DNA from: Candidatus Omnitrophota bacterium
GTDB taxonomy: Bacteria > Omnitrophota > Gorgyraeia > Gygaellales > Profunditerraquicolaceae
Direction of reading: 5' to 3'
Length of the DNA stretch: 56,785 nt
Assembly (NCBI GenBank): GCA_029571225.1
Contig: JAKPTF010000056.1
Location: 1 to 56,785, forward strand
Part shown: piece after piece, positions 43,353 to 52,977 of the stretch
Layout of the letters: every line of letters begins with the position of its first letter
Numbering within the stretch: position 1 is the first letter of the stretch
Program-made: the position numbers and the translations under genes
The notes under the pieces: model-generated
Databases searched by the model: none
Told to the model about the DNA's origin: nothing
What the model saw: the letters and a program-made list of their open reading frames with translations, nothing else

Positions 43353-43977
43353 AATCGCGCGTATTGGGAGAGAACTCTATCTTTACGGGCTGCCAGACGC
43401 CTAAGGAAAACCTGGCCTGTTGAATAAAAAGATAATGCCCGATATACCGCATGCTTAAAAGATCAGCCTCAAGGTTTCCTGAAGAGATTTTCCGGCGCAG
43501 AGAAACGAAGTTACGTGAATCCGACCTTGTCACAGAAAACTCAAGCTCAATATGGACCTGCTGCCTGTCCTTGAAATAAAGGTCGAACCGGTATGGCAAT
43601 AACGGATGCAGCGTAAAAGCAGGTTCCGGATAACGCGGGATCCCTGATATAACAGGAGGGCTCTTCAAGGGCTCCCGGGCAGTGCTGTACGGCGCTTCTA
43701 ACGGCGGCCTGAAAGGACAATCCAGCGGCACAGGTTCAACGGAAATGCCCTGCGGCACATACGGAACAATCCCCGGCCCGGCGCCAGCCAGAGGCTGACG
43801 GATCAGGATCGCCTGAGGCGCCTCCAAGGGCATGATGCCGCAGTATACGGCAGGACGAAAAAAAGTGTTCACGGGGGCACTCGCAAGGGAAAAGTTCGCC
43901 AGCGCCAAGGCCGAGAAAGCAACCAAATGGCCGGCACAGGATGAAGCGAGGAATATTTTCAGGCCGTGTGTCTGCAT
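43342..43977 (-). CDS. TonB-like energy-coupling protein
   Basis: From the ATG at 43977, overlapping the ExbD stop (TAATG), it has 211 residues. It has a membrane segment near 7-25, a Pro-rich middle (about 60-125, with repeated PPLEAP and EPLKSPP-like pieces) and a C-terminal beta domain. This is the TonB layout, and the ExbB and ExbD genes directly precede it. Sequence similarity to classical TonB is weak. It should link inner-membrane proton flow to an outer-membrane partner. Confidence 0.75.
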   Translation of the reverse strand: MQTHGLKIFLASSCAGHLVAFSALALANFSLASAPVNTFFRPAVYCGIMPLEAPQAILIRQPLAGAGPGIVPYVPQGISVEPVPLDCPFRPPLEAPYSTAREPLKSPPVISGIPRYPEPAFTLHPLLPYRFDLYFKDRQQVHIELEFSVTRSDSRNFVSLRRKISSGNLEADLLSMRYIGHYLFIQQARFSLGVWQPVKIEFSPNTRDYEH

Positions 43978-44378
43978 TATGGATTCGTAGCCATGACGCA
44001 ATCTGCAAGTCCGCTGGCGCGTATTGCCTCCCATACTGCTACGACATATTTCCATGGAGCTCGGCTGTCCGCGTTGATCACTACGGTCTGCCGCCTGTCA
44101 GCGGTCAGTTTCAGAAATTCCATAAACTGACCTATGGTAAGCTCCTGCCCGTTTAAACGCATGGATCCGTTGTCCAGAACAGAAACCTGGACGATTGGGC
44201 CCTGTATCGCCCTGCTCGTCATGGCGCGAGGCAGCTGCACTTCCATCCCTGCAGGGAGGATGAGGTACTTCAACCAGAAGCCTGCACACACCATGACAAG
44301 GAACACGACATTAACCAGAGGCACTGCGATCATTGGCTGGAGACCGCCGGCGTATTCAGCGTATTTTTTGAACCGCAT
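43977..44378 (-). CDS. exbD: ExbD/TolR biopolymer transport protein
   Basis: A 133-residue protein with a membrane segment near 17-40 (PLVNVVFLVMVCAGFWL) and a periplasmic domain (VQVSVLDNGSMRLNGQEL, then VVINADSRAPWKYVV). In ExbD/TolR an Asp in the membrane segment (DV.FLLL) carries protons. Here that position reads PLVNVVF, with Asn where Asp is usual, which may matter for proton use. Encoded 20 nt after exbB. Confidence 0.88.
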   Translation of the reverse strand: MRFKKYAEYAGGLQPMIAVPLVNVVFLVMVCAGFWLKYLILPAGMEVQLPRAMTSRAIQGPIVQVSVLDNGSMRLNGQELTIGQFMEFLKLTADRRQTVVINADSRAPWKYVVAVWEAIRASGLADCVMATNP

Positions 44379-44398
44379 CGCCCGAGCTTTCCTTTCCC

Positions 44399-45031
44399 CT
44401 ATTCGGACAGAAAATTAACAAGCTCCGTAGCCGATTGTTCCATTTCAAGGATGAACGAATTTATCCTGCTGACAAGGAAATTATACGCGATGAACACTGG
44501 AATCGCTATCATCAATCCCGCAACCGTAGCCAGAAGCGCTTGCATGATACCGTTTGAGATATCCGCCGCTGTAACGGGCACCATAGCTACGCCTCTGGCG
44601 CGGATAACCCCGAATATTTTCACGAGACCCAGCGCGGTACCAAGAAACCCGATAAGCGGCGCCACGTTTGCGAGAGTTAAAAGCGCTGCCAGATTCTTGT
44701 GAAGCTTGGGAATTTCGTATAACGCTGCGTCCTCCATGGCTTCTTTGATCTGGGAACGGGGCCGGTCGTATTTGACTATCGCCGCCTTGAGGATGTTGGC
44801 TACGGGGTTATGCGCGGAATCGCACAATTGCACCGCTTCCTTGATCTGATGATGCTTGATCCTGTCCAGGAGCATGTCGAGAAAATGCGCCAAATCGATC
44901 CTGAGATGTTTCAAAAACCAGAGCCGTTCTAAAATGATCGCTGCGCTAAAAATCGAAACGACTGCCAGCGGCCACATCATGGGGCCGCCTGATTGCCATA
45001 ACTGCCATATGCTCAAAGCCGATACGTCCAT
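44399..45031 (-). CDS. exbB: ExbB/TolQ/MotA-family proton channel protein
   Basis: A 210-residue protein with three membrane segments near 17-35, 115-140 and 160-182. The family motif LANVAPLIGFLGTALGLVKIF is near 120, and the third segment has IMQALLATVAGLMIAIPVFIAYN. The layout is that of ExbB. It forms the inner-membrane motor with ExbD and the TonB-like protein encoded downstream, and follows the TPR gene by 28 nt. Confidence 0.94.
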   Translation of the reverse strand: MDVSALSIWQLWQSGGPMMWPLAVVSIFSAAIILERLWFLKHLRIDLAHFLDMLLDRIKHHQIKEAVQLCDSAHNPVANILKAAIVKYDRPRSQIKEAMEDAALYEIPKLHKNLAALLTLANVAPLIGFLGTALGLVKIFGVIRARGVAMVPVTAADISNGIMQALLATVAGLMIAIPVFIAYNFLVSRINSFILEMEQSATELVNFLSE

Positions 45032-45059
45032 GCGTGTTCCTCCCTGCGTGGCGCGCCTG

Positions 45060-47537
45060 TCACTTCTTAAGCGCCTCTATGCGCTCCCGTGCAAACCCGG
45101 CCTCGGGCACGTCCATTGCGCCGATCTTTTCATACACGCGTACCGCCTCGGGTATATTTTCCGTATCCTCATGGATCCTGGCGACACGCAGCAGCGCTTT
45201 CACTTCAAGAGGCCTGTTGCCGGAATACAAATAAACGACCTTTAAATATTCTTCGACAGCCTCCGAGGTTTTGCCTTGCGTCTGGAACACCTCGGCGACC
45301 TTAAACTGGATATCCGCCATCTGGCGCAGAGGCACGATGGTCAACGATTTCTTGTATAAGGAAAGGGCGTCGTCGTATCTGCCCTGCTGAAAATGTATGT
45401 CCGCGATCTTCGGATATATCAGATGTGCCATTTCCGGATGCTCCCTGACTTTGTCCTGGTACATGGCTATCGCCTTGTCCGGCTCACCCTGGCGCACGAA
45501 AAGATCCGCGATCGCAATCGCGGCCTGCGCCGCAAGATCTGACTTGCCGGATGCCATGACCCTGCTGAACTCGTCCTGTGCCTCTGAGAACTTACCCTCT
45601 TCCGAATAGATGGATCCGAGCGCGTAATGGGCGTCGAGCACCAGGTTGCTGCCGGGAAAATCCTGAATAAGCGACGTGAAATACCGCACCGCCATTCCCA
45701 GATCGTTCTGCCGGTAATAGTATTCTCCGAGCCACCACATTATCTCCGCAGTCAGGCTCGTATCAGGGTATTTTGCGCGCAGGGCATTGAACCTGGCCAG
45801 CGCCTCCTTTTCATTGCCCATGCGGTAATAACAGTCGGCAATCTCGAACTCGGCTTTCTGCGCAAGCTGTGAATCCTGGCCGTAGAGGCGCGCGACGCTT
45901 TTGAAAACCTCGGCTGCGCCGGCGAAATCCGCAAGGTTATAGAGGCTCGTCCCCAGCAAATACATTGCCTGAGGCATCAGGGATGACCCCTTATATTCCC
46001 GGAGGAACTGTTCGAATATCCTGCGGGAAGAGGCATAGTCCTGTTTCTGGAAATATGCAAGGCCCAGCGCATAGCCCGCTTCATCGAGCATCTTGGAATT
46101 GGGGAAATTATTCTTGATGCTCATAAAACTCGCTATGGCGCCGTCGTAGTTCTGGGTCTTAATCTGCACAAGGCCGAGCTGGTACTGCACGTAGTCGGTG
46201 TAAAAGCTATCCGGATAATCCCGAAGAATCGTATCATACGCCTCGACCGCCTTTTCGAATTCGCCTGAATCCTGGTAGGCATCTCCGATCTGGCAGAGGG
46301 CGCTGACCTTGAAGATTTTGTCCTCCGTCGAACGGACGATCTTCTTGAATTCGGCAATTGCCTCTTTGAACTCGCCTTCCTTCAGATACGCCCACGCCAG
46401 CCCGTAATGCAGTTTATCGATGATGTCCGACGGAACGCCGTCCAGGGATCCGGAGGCGGCCTTGCGGTATGTTTCAACCGCGGCCCTGTAATCTCCCAGG
46501 TTGTATAGCGCGTCGGCTTTGCCGATGTACGCCTGCAGCAAAGTCAAGGGATCCTGCGTCGCCCTGATCAGTTCGTCATACACAACCTGCGCCTGGCTAT
46601 AGCGGGATGTTTGCGAAAAAACGGCGGCCTTGCCCAGATACAGGACGTCCAGGCTTTTTTTCTCAAGGGACTCCGGGTTGATCTGGTCGAACGCCTGCTG
46701 CGCCTTTTGATAATCCTTGAGCTTAAGATACGCCCATCCCGTACCGAGTCTCGAAAGCGATTCCAGTTTCGGGTCGCGGGTGCTTGAAATCACCCTGGAA
46801 TACGCTTCGATCGCAGCCTGCAAATTATCGAGGTAATACTCCGATTCGGCTATATAGAAATTCAGATACGCGGATTTTGTGATATCCTTGCTGAAGGCCT
46901 TGAGATAACCCCGCGCAGAGTCCCGCAATCCCCCATAATCCTTAAGGTTATACAAACATTCCAGGATCTTGAACGAGGCCTCCTGCGTCTGGGAATGCTT
47001 CGGGAATTTTTCCTCCATCTTGCGGAAATAATCGAGGGCTTCTTTATACTTCTGCTCCTGGAACATGCACCAGCCGAGAGAATAATACGAGCTTGCAGCG
47101 TAATATGAATCCGGGTAGCCCGTAATGATCGCTTTGTAATACTCCGCCGCCTTGGCGAAATTATTCCCCCTGAAATGCACCTCCGCGGCCCAGTAATACC
47201 CCGCATCCTTGTTGTTTTTCGCCGGCCCCTGTATTAAGTCCTCAAACTTCTTTAACGCCTCGAAAAAACGGGAGAGATGGAAATAACACTGGCCCATGAG
47301 AAGGTTCGCATCATGGATGCGCCCTGAATTCGGGTAGCTCTGCACAAAACGTTCTAGAAGGTTCAAGGCCACGTCATAAAATCCGTCGTCGAACGCCTTT
47401 TGCGCGACGAAGAGGGATTCTTCCTGGCGCGACTGGTCTGCTTCCTGCGCCTGAACGGGCGCGGCCGACCGGGCAAAGGAAAAGGCACAGATAAGAGCAA
47501 AACAGAAATACAGCCTGAACAGTGTGGTATTTATCAT
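45060..47537 (-). CDS. Periplasmic tetratricopeptide repeat protein
   Basis: An 825-residue protein with a signal peptide (hydrophobic [14 protein letters not shown] near 9-22, cut near 30) and about 20 TPR units over the whole mature part, each with the typical W/L-G-Y-A-F-A-P spacing, such as [21 protein letters not shown] near 155. It resembles YbgF/BamD-like scaffold proteins of Tol-type systems. The mature part has no N-X-S/T sequon, a good exported control. It is coupled to uvrA by ATGA and followed by exbB. Confidence 0.9.
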   Translation of the reverse strand: MINTTLFRLYFCFALICAFSFARSAAPVQAQEADQSRQEESLFVAQKAFDDGFYDVALNLLERFVQSYPNSGRIHDANLLMGQCYFHLSRFFEALKKFEDLIQGPAKNNKDAGYYWAAEVHFRGNNFAKAAEYYKAIITGYPDSYYAASSYYSLGWCMFQEQKYKEALDYFRKMEEKFPKHSQTQEASFKILECLYNLKDYGGLRDSARGYLKAFSKDITKSAYLNFYIAESEYYLDNLQAAIEAYSRVISSTRDPKLESLSRLGTGWAYLKLKDYQKAQQAFDQINPESLEKKSLDVLYLGKAAVFSQTSRYSQAQVVYDELIRATQDPLTLLQAYIGKADALYNLGDYRAAVETYRKAASGSLDGVPSDIIDKLHYGLAWAYLKEGEFKEAIAEFKKIVRSTEDKIFKVSALCQIGDAYQDSGEFEKAVEAYDTILRDYPDSFYTDYVQYQLGLVQIKTQNYDGAIASFMSIKNNFPNSKMLDEAGYALGLAYFQKQDYASSRRIFEQFLREYKGSSLMPQAMYLLGTSLYNLADFAGAAEVFKSVARLYGQDSQLAQKAEFEIADCYYRMGNEKEALARFNALRAKYPDTSLTAEIMWWLGEYYYRQNDLGMAVRYFTSLIQDFPGSNLVLDAHYALGSIYSEEGKFSEAQDEFSRVMASGKSDLAAQAAIAIADLFVRQGEPDKAIAMYQDKVREHPEMAHLIYPKIADIHFQQGRYDDALSLYKKSLTIVPLRQMADIQFKVAEVFQTQGKTSEAVEEYLKVVYLYSGNRPLEVKALLRVARIHEDTENIPEAVRVYEKIGAMDVPEAGFARERIEALKK

Positions 47538-50341
47538 TTATCCCCCAACACATCTCTAAGGTATTGTCCGGTAAAAGAACCTTTGACCGCCATGACATCC
47601 TCCGGGCTGCCGCAGGCAACAACACTGCCGCCCTTGTCCCCGCCTTCAGGTCCGAGGTCGATTATATAATCGCTGCATTTGATAACCTCAAGATTATGTT
47701 CAATCACGATTACCGTATTGCCCCGGTCGACGAGACGTTGCAGCACCGAAATAAGTTTTTCCACATCCGCGAAATGCAGGCCCGTCGTCGGCTCATCGAG
47801 GATATATACGGTCCTGCCCGTTGCCCTGCGGCTTAGCTCCGAAGATAATTTGATGCGCTGCGCCTCTCCTCCGGAAAGAGTGGTTGCGGGCTGCCCGAGC
47901 TGGATGTATCCGAGCCCCACGTCATACAGCGTCATGAGGGTATTCCTGATCGCGGGGATGCTCTCAAAAAGGTCAAGCCCTTCTTCCACGGTCATATTCA
48001 GGACGTCCGCGATAGACTTTCCCTTATACTGGACCTCGAGCGTCGCCTCATTGAAACGCCTGCCCTTGCATACGTCGCAGACCACATAGACGTCAGGAAG
48101 AAAATGCATCTCTATCTTTTTGATGCCGTCCCCGCCGCACGCCTCGCACCTGCCACCCTTGACGTTAAAAGAGAACCTGCCGGGCCGATACCCCCTGCTG
48201 CGGCTGTCCGGAAGCTTGCTGAATATGTCGCGCACAGGAGAATATACCCCTGTGTATGTCGCCGGGTTCGAGCGAGGAGTTCTGCCTATGGGTTCCTGGT
48301 CAACAAGGATAACTTTATCAATGAGATCCAGGCCGGTTATTTTCTTATGCGCGCCGGGTTTATCCTTTGCCTGGTATAAATGCCGCGCCATTGCCTTATA
48401 AAGGATATCGTTGACCAACGTGGATTTGCCAGACCCTGATACGCCGGTCACGCAGATGAATACGCCCAGCGGGAATTGAACGTCGATATTTTTAAGATTA
48501 TGCTCGGATGCGGCGTGGACCGTGACCGCCCTTGCCCCTGACCATTTCCTGCGCGCCTGCGGTATGGGGATACTGACCTCATTGCGCAAATATCTGCCGG
48601 TCAGGGAAACCGGCGATTTTAAAAGTTCCTGAAGGCTGCCGTTAAAGATGACCTCGCCCCCGTGCCTACCTGCTCCCGGGCCCAGGTCCACTACATGGTC
48701 CGAAGACATCATCACCGAAGCGTCATGCTCGACAACAATGAGCGTGTTGCCCAGATCGCGCAGGGCCTTTAGCGTATTGATGAGCCGCGCCGTGTCGCGC
48801 GGATGCAGGCCGATGCTCGGCTCATCGAGGATATATAAAACGCCCACAAGGCCTGAACCGACCTGCGTGGCAAGCCGCACCCGCTGAGCCTCTCCTCCGG
48901 AAAGCGTGGCGCTTTTGCGCTCAAGCGTCAGGTAATCAAGGCCGACGTCAACGCAGAAACCGAGCCTCAGGATGATCTCCTTGAGCACCTGATGGCTGAT
49001 TGCCTTCTGTCGTTCGGTCAATACAAGCGACCTGAAAAACTCGCGCGCGCCTCTGATCGAAAGCGCCGTGACCTCGGATATGTTTTTGCCGTTGATTGTT
49101 ACCGCGAGCGCTTCTTTTTTCAAACGGCTGCCGCGGCATTCGGGGCAATCGAGGCTTGCCATGAATTTCGATATCTCGGTCTTAAGGTATTCGCTGTCTG
49201 AGGTGTGGAACAGCCGCTCAAGATGCGGGATCACGCCTTCATAGGGCTTGCTGCCGTATAAAACCTCGTCGCAGCCGTACAGGATGGATCTCTGTATATC
49301 TTTGGGCAATTTATTGAACGGCGTGTCGAGGTCGAACTTGAGCCTGCGGGACAGTTCCCTGATAAGCCAGCGGTAGTACATGATATATCCCCTGCCGCCT
49401 CGCCTCCATGCGGCAATAGCGCCCTCATTGATGGACTTTGTCCGGTCAGGGATGACAAGGTCAGGGTCGAATTCAAGCTTTATCCCCAAGCCGTTGCACG
49501 CGGGACAGGCGCCGAAAGGCGAATTAAATGAAAAAAGACGGGGTTCGACTTCAGGGATGCTGATACCGCATGAGCTGCAGGCGAACTGTTCGCTGAAAAC
49601 CTCATCAACGGTGCCGGAGCCCTGGATCCGGGCAACCACCGCCGTGCCTTTCCCGACCTTCAAAGCGGTTTCCACGGAATCGGTGAGCCTTTTCTTGTTC
49701 TCCGGCTTCACGGTCAGGCGGTCCACTACGACCTCGATGATGTGCACTTTATACCTGTCGAGTTTAACCGGCGGATGAGGCAATTCATAGACCACGCCGT
49801 CAATGCGGCAGCGCACAAAACCTGCCTTCTGAATCGAAGCGAAGATATCCTTGTATTCGCCCTTTCTGCCTTTGACCATGGGCGCGAGGATCTGTATGGC
49901 AGTGCCGGCGGGATACGCCATGATCTTCTCGACTATCTCCTGGCTGGTCTGGCGCTCGATGGGTTTACCGCATTTATAACATGATAGTGTGCCTATGCGG
50001 CTGAACAGAAGCCGCAGGTAATCATATATCTCTGTCTGGGTGCCCACGGTCGAACGCGGATTGCCGCCTGCAGTGCGCTGTTCTATGGCAATCGCGGGGG
50101 AAAGTCCTTCGATGTACTCGACATCTGGCTTTTGCAACTGCTCGAGGAACTGCCGGGCGTAGCTCGAGAGGCTTTCGACATACCTGCGCTGTCCTTCCGC
50201 GTAGATCGTATCGAACGCAAGGCTTGACTTGCCTGACCCGGAAAGGCCGGTCACAACGATCAGCTTATTGCGCGGTAATTTTACGTCGATATTCTTGAGG
50301 TTGTGCTGGCGAGCGCCTTTGACAAAGATTAAGTTTTCCAA
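47534..50341 (-). CDS. uvrA: Excinuclease ABC subunit A
   Basis: A 935-residue DNA-repair ATPase, full length. It starts with TTG at 50341 ([20 protein letters not shown]). It has two ABC ATPase halves: Walker [13 protein letters not shown] near 33 and [11 protein letters not shown] near 635, ABC signatures [11 protein letters not shown] near 480 and [10 protein letters not shown] near 825, and Walker [11 protein letters not shown] and [10 protein letters not shown]. Zinc fingers are present at CYKC, CSSC-CPAC and CEAC-CDVC. It detects bulky lesions with UvrB. Its stop overlaps the TPR gene start. Confidence 0.98.
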   Translation of the reverse strand: MENLIFVKGARQHNLKNIDVKLPRNKLIVVTGLSGSGKSSLAFDTIYAEGQRRYVESLSSYARQFLEQLQKPDVEYIEGLSPAIAIEQRTAGGNPRSTVGTQTEIYDYLRLLFSRIGTLSCYKCGKPIERQTSQEIVEKIMAYPAGTAIQILAPMVKGRKGEYKDIFASIQKAGFVRCRIDGVVYELPHPPVKLDRYKVHIIEVVVDRLTVKPENKKRLTDSVETALKVGKGTAVVARIQGSGTVDEVFSEQFACSSCGISIPEVEPRLFSFNSPFGACPACNGLGIKLEFDPDLVIPDRTKSINEGAIAAWRRGGRGYIMYYRWLIRELSRRLKFDLDTPFNKLPKDIQRSILYGCDEVLYGSKPYEGVIPHLERLFHTSDSEYLKTEISKFMASLDCPECRGSRLKKEALAVTINGKNISEVTALSIRGAREFFRSLVLTERQKAISHQVLKEIILRLGFCVDVGLDYLTLERKSATLSGGEAQRVRLATQVGSGLVGVLYILDEPSIGLHPRDTARLINTLKALRDLGNTLIVVEHDASVMMSSDHVVDLGPGAGRHGGEVIFNGSLQELLKSPVSLTGRYLRNEVSIPIPQARRKWSGARAVTVHAASEHNLKNIDVQFPLGVFICVTGVSGSGKSTLVNDILYKAMARHLYQAKDKPGAHKKITGLDLIDKVILVDQEPIGRTPRSNPATYTGVYSPVRDIFSKLPDSRSRGYRPGRFSFNVKGGRCEACGGDGIKKIEMHFLPDVYVVCDVCKGRRFNEATLEVQYKGKSIADVLNMTVEEGLDLFESIPAIRNTLMTLYDVGLGYIQLGQPATTLSGGEAQRIKLSSELSRRATGRTVYILDEPTTGLHFADVEKLISVLQRLVDRGNTVIVIEHNLEVIKCSDYIIDLGPEGGDKGGSVVACGSPEDVMAVKGSFTGQYLRDVLGDK

Positions 50342-50379
50342 TTATTCGACCCCGGAAGGACGGTTATTTATATCGAGGT

Positions 50380-50437
50380 GGGGTCAGACCCCATTATTTC
50401 AAGGAACACATATCCGGAAATAATGGGGTCTGACCCC
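50380..50437. repeat. REP-like perfect 21-bp palindrome with nested palindromes
   Basis: Arms 50380-50400 and 50417-50437 are perfect reverse complements with a 16-nt loop. Each arm begins with GGGGTC-N-GACCCC, itself a palindrome. The AAATAA(A/T)GGGGTC(A/T)GAC core also occurs in the inverted repeat copies near 16.3 and 17.8 kb. In RNA it would be a very stable hairpin between the small basic protein gene and uvrA and could act as a terminator or mRNA stabiliser. Confidence 0.92.
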
Positions 50438-50453
50438 AACGTTCCACACCGTG

Positions 50454-50696
50454 CTATCTCTTCTTCTTTTTCTTACCGCCTCTTACCATCTTTGCGCAAG
50501 AGACGTCGCCCTGCTTGTCAATGAAATAGAGGTATCCCTCTTTTCTCTTGACGCCGACTTTCGCTACCTTCTTGGGCTTTCCGCCTTTTGACTTGCCTCT
50601 TGCCATCTTTGCGCAAGAAACATCGCCCTGTTTGTCAAGGTAATAAAGGAAACCCTTTACTCTCTTGACGCCGACTTTCGCAACTTTGGTTGCCAT
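50454..50696 (-). CDS. Small basic protein made of two tandem repeats
   Basis: An 80-residue protein with two nearly identical units of about 30 residues. Unit one has KVAKVGVKRVKGFLYYLDK then QGDVSCAKMARG. Unit two has KVAKVGVKRKEGYLYFIDK then QGDVSCAKMVRG. The end is GGKKKKKR. It is strongly basic with one Cys per unit and a beta-strand-like aromatic stretch. A GGGGGGTGA box precedes the ATG. I do not recognise a family. Nucleic acid binding is plausible from charge only. Confidence 0.8.
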   Translation of the reverse strand: MATKVAKVGVKRVKGFLYYLDKQGDVSCAKMARGKSKGGKPKKVAKVGVKRKEGYLYFIDKQGDVSCAKMVRGGKKKKKR

Positions 50697-50734
50697 TGTG
50701 TTTCACCCCCCTTCGCGGTTTAAAGGTGAGTCCT

Positions 50735-50764
50735 GGGACCGTTTCCCACCATGGAACGGATCCC
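50735..50764. other. Imperfect hairpin between the aspartate dehydrogenase gene and the small basic protein gene
   Basis: GGGACCGTTTCC and GGAACGGATCCC can pair with small bulges around a 6-nt loop. No T tract follows on the minus strand, so it is not a classical terminator. Confidence 0.4.
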
Positions 50765-50767
50765 GCA

Positions 50768-51592
50768 TCATGTTCCTATACGAGCCGGCTCGAGGATCTG
50801 CCTGATAAGGCCGGCAGCCGAAAGCACTGCCAGGTAACTTGTCTTGGGATTATCAGGGTGGATCACGTTCTCGGTCCGGGTGAAAATGGTTCCCGCGGTT
50901 GATTCAACGGCTATCTCATGGCTGTTGCGCTTAGCTCTGGGGCTTGCAACAATGCAAACCCTTGTCCTGCGGGGCCCTATGCCAGCGAGGCTTAATACGC
51001 CGGCTACATTGATATTCTGAGGGAAATATTTCATCGCCTGTTCCGCAGTGCCGGAAAATAAAACAGTGTCTTTGCGGATAGCTTCAAGATCGATCTTCTT
51101 TGCGGCGACATACGGCACAGACCTGAATGAATGCGGCGGTTTACGGGTCGTAAGCGTAACGGACCGGATACGGCCTATCCGAGCCGCCTTTAACGCGTCG
51201 ATGCCGCACACGGCGCCGCTGGGTATATACAAACGGGCATTATGCTTTTCCGCTAACCTTTTTAAAACATGGAATCTGCTCACCACTCCGCCTATGGACA
51301 TGACGATGATATTCTTGCCTGCTGACAGACAGCGGGATGCGATACCGTACGAATGGCTGGCCGACGCGGCCTCGATGATCAGGTCGCTGGCAGCAATCAC
51401 ACCTTCGAGGCCCGAGCAAACACAGCGCCTGTTCCCGGTTGTCCTGCGCGCAAGCGCCAAAGACCGCTGCGTGTCATAATCGTATATTGCTGCCAGGCGC
51501 GCCCGGGCTGCAAAATCCTTCACAATAATCTTTGCCAGCGACGTTCCGATCGCCCCGCAGCCGACAATGCCGATACAAAGTTTTTTTCTCAT
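50768..51592 (-). CDS. L-aspartate dehydrogenase-like protein
   Basis: A 274-residue protein with an N-terminal Rossmann fold (IGIVGCGAIGTSLA near 7) and the NadX-like middle: EAASASHSYG near 74, VMSIGGVV near 95, IPSGAVCGIDAL near 122 and NVAGVLSLAG near 194, the last holding the conserved NxN-type region. NadX oxidises aspartate to iminoaspartate for NAD synthesis. It is coupled to panC by ATGA, so a link to beta-alanine or pantothenate supply is also conceivable. NadA and NadC are not in view. Confidence 0.87.
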   Translation of the reverse strand: MRKKLCIGIVGCGAIGTSLAKIIVKDFAARARLAAIYDYDTQRSLALARRTTGNRRCVCSGLEGVIAASDLIIEAASASHSYGIASRCLSAGKNIIVMSIGGVVSRFHVLKRLAEKHNARLYIPSGAVCGIDALKAARIGRIRSVTLTTRKPPHSFRSVPYVAAKKIDLEAIRKDTVLFSGTAEQAMKYFPQNINVAGVLSLAGIGPRRTRVCIVASPRAKRNSHEIAVESTAGTIFTRTENVIHPDNPKTSYLAVLSAAGLIRQILEPARIGT

Positions 51593-52434
51593 GCACTGAT
51601 CACTGTGTTATCAATTAGCCTCGTCCCGCCGAACCAGGCCGCAACTGCAACAAGGCACGATCCTCGAATGACTCTCACCGGCTTAAGATGCTCGGTGGAT
51701 ACGATACTGATATAATCGATTTTTGCGGATTTTGCGGTATTGATAAGTGACGCCATTTTGCCGGTCACTCGTTCTGGATCGCGCACCCCCTGCCGTATAA
51801 GCTTTCGCGCCAGGCAGAGCGCACGGGAAAGCACCTGTGCGTCGCGTTTGAGGCTTTGGCTCAGATACGTGTTGCGCGAGCTCAACGCCAGCCCGCTTTT
51901 TTCCCGCACAATCGGCATGACTTTTACGGACACGGGAAAATTCAGGTCCTTTGCCATGCGCTGTATGATGATTGCCTGCTGGGCGTCTTTCCGGCCGAAA
52001 TACGCCCGGTCCGGCAGGCAGGCGTTGAACAGCTTGGCAACGACCGTGGTGACCCCGCGGAAATGGCCCGGCCTCGACGCGCCGCATAACACGCTGCCGA
52101 GCTCCAGCACATCCACATAGGTCTTGAACCCCGCGGGATACATTTCGCCCGCGGACGGACGGAAAATGAAATCAACTCCAGCTTCCCTGCACAGGGCTTC
52201 ATCCTGGCTGACAGGCCGGGGATACTGTTTGAAATCTTCAGAGGGGCCGAACTGGATGGGATTGACGAATATGCTGACGACCGTTATATCATTATCTTTC
52301 AGGCTTGCGCGGATCAAGCTGATGTGGCCTTCATGAAGAGCGCCCATGGTGGGGACCAGGCCGATGGAACTGCCTGCGCGCCTGGCTTTGCGGCAGATGT
52401 CCTGCATTTGTTTTACGCTGCGGATAACACGCAT
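51589..52434 (-). CDS. panC: Pantothenate synthetase
   Basis: A 281-residue enzyme joining pantoate and beta-alanine with ATP. The motifs are complete: VPTMGALHEGHISLI near 27 (HIGH-like), FVNPIQFGPSEDF near 56, YFGRKDAQQA near 148, and KSGLALSSRNTYLS near 180 (KMSKS-like). It begins 2 nt after folK ends, and its stop overlaps the aspartate dehydrogenase start. Confidence 0.97.
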   Translation of the reverse strand: MRVIRSVKQMQDICRKARRAGSSIGLVPTMGALHEGHISLIRASLKDNDITVVSIFVNPIQFGPSEDFKQYPRPVSQDEALCREAGVDFIFRPSAGEMYPAGFKTYVDVLELGSVLCGASRPGHFRGVTTVVAKLFNACLPDRAYFGRKDAQQAIIIQRMAKDLNFPVSVKVMPIVREKSGLALSSRNTYLSQSLKRDAQVLSRALCLARKLIRQGVRDPERVTGKMASLINTAKSAKIDYISIVSTEHLKPVRVIRGSCLVAVAAWFGGTRLIDNTVISA

Positions 52435-52436
52435 AG

Positions 52437-52976
52437 TTATTTAGTGCGTTTCCTGCGTTTCTGTTTCTTAACTGACAGCCGGAAGATCTTCTTTGCCGAT
52501 CTTTTTACAACCTTCTTTACTGCTTTTTTGACCGGTTTCTTAACCGAGAGTATTCTCTTAACCGCCTCGATTGCCTTAGGAGCAATCTCCTCCAACGGCA
52601 CCAGAACAAACTTCCGTTCGAGCATGCGCGGATGCGGAATACATAATGCTTCCTCGCGCATACGAATATCCCCGTATATCAGTATATCGAGGTCTATTGT
52701 ACGGGGCCCGTTGACCATTGTCCTGACACGGCCGAGTGAAGATTCAATATTCTGCAGCTCCGCAAGCAGCTGGTAAGGCCCCAGGTCTGTTTCGATCTCG
52801 GCTACCGCATTAAGATACGGCCCCTGGGGAGGGCCTCCCTCAGGAAGGGTCTCGATAACACCGGATATCTTGCGCACCTTGGTCCGCGTCAACAATTTCA
52901 TCTTCTTGAGCGCGGCATTGATGTAATGCCTCCGGTCTCCGAGATTAGAACCAAGGCCTATGTAACACACGACCAT
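52437..52976 (-). CDS. folK: HPPK (folate pathway kinase) with a lysine-rich tail
   Basis: A 179-residue protein. Residues 1-140 are a full 2-amino-4-hydroxy-6-hydroxymethyldihydropteridine diphosphokinase: IGLGSNLGDR near 6, GPYLNAVAEIET near 51, and GPRTIDLDILIYGD near 89. Residues about 141-179 are an added tail of KK/KV repeats ending KKQKRRKRTK, which the usual enzyme of about 160 residues lacks. The tail is in frame and probably disordered, perhaps an RNA- or membrane-contact tail. It lies 1 nt after dapL. Confidence 0.94.
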   Translation of the reverse strand: MVVCYIGLGSNLGDRRHYINAALKKMKLLTRTKVRKISGVIETLPEGGPPQGPYLNAVAEIETDLGPYQLLAELQNIESSLGRVRTMVNGPRTIDLDILIYGDIRMREEALCIPHPRMLERKFVLVPLEEIAPKAIEAVKRILSVKKPVKKAVKKVVKRSAKKIFRLSVKKQKRRKRTK

Positions 52977-52977
52977 A

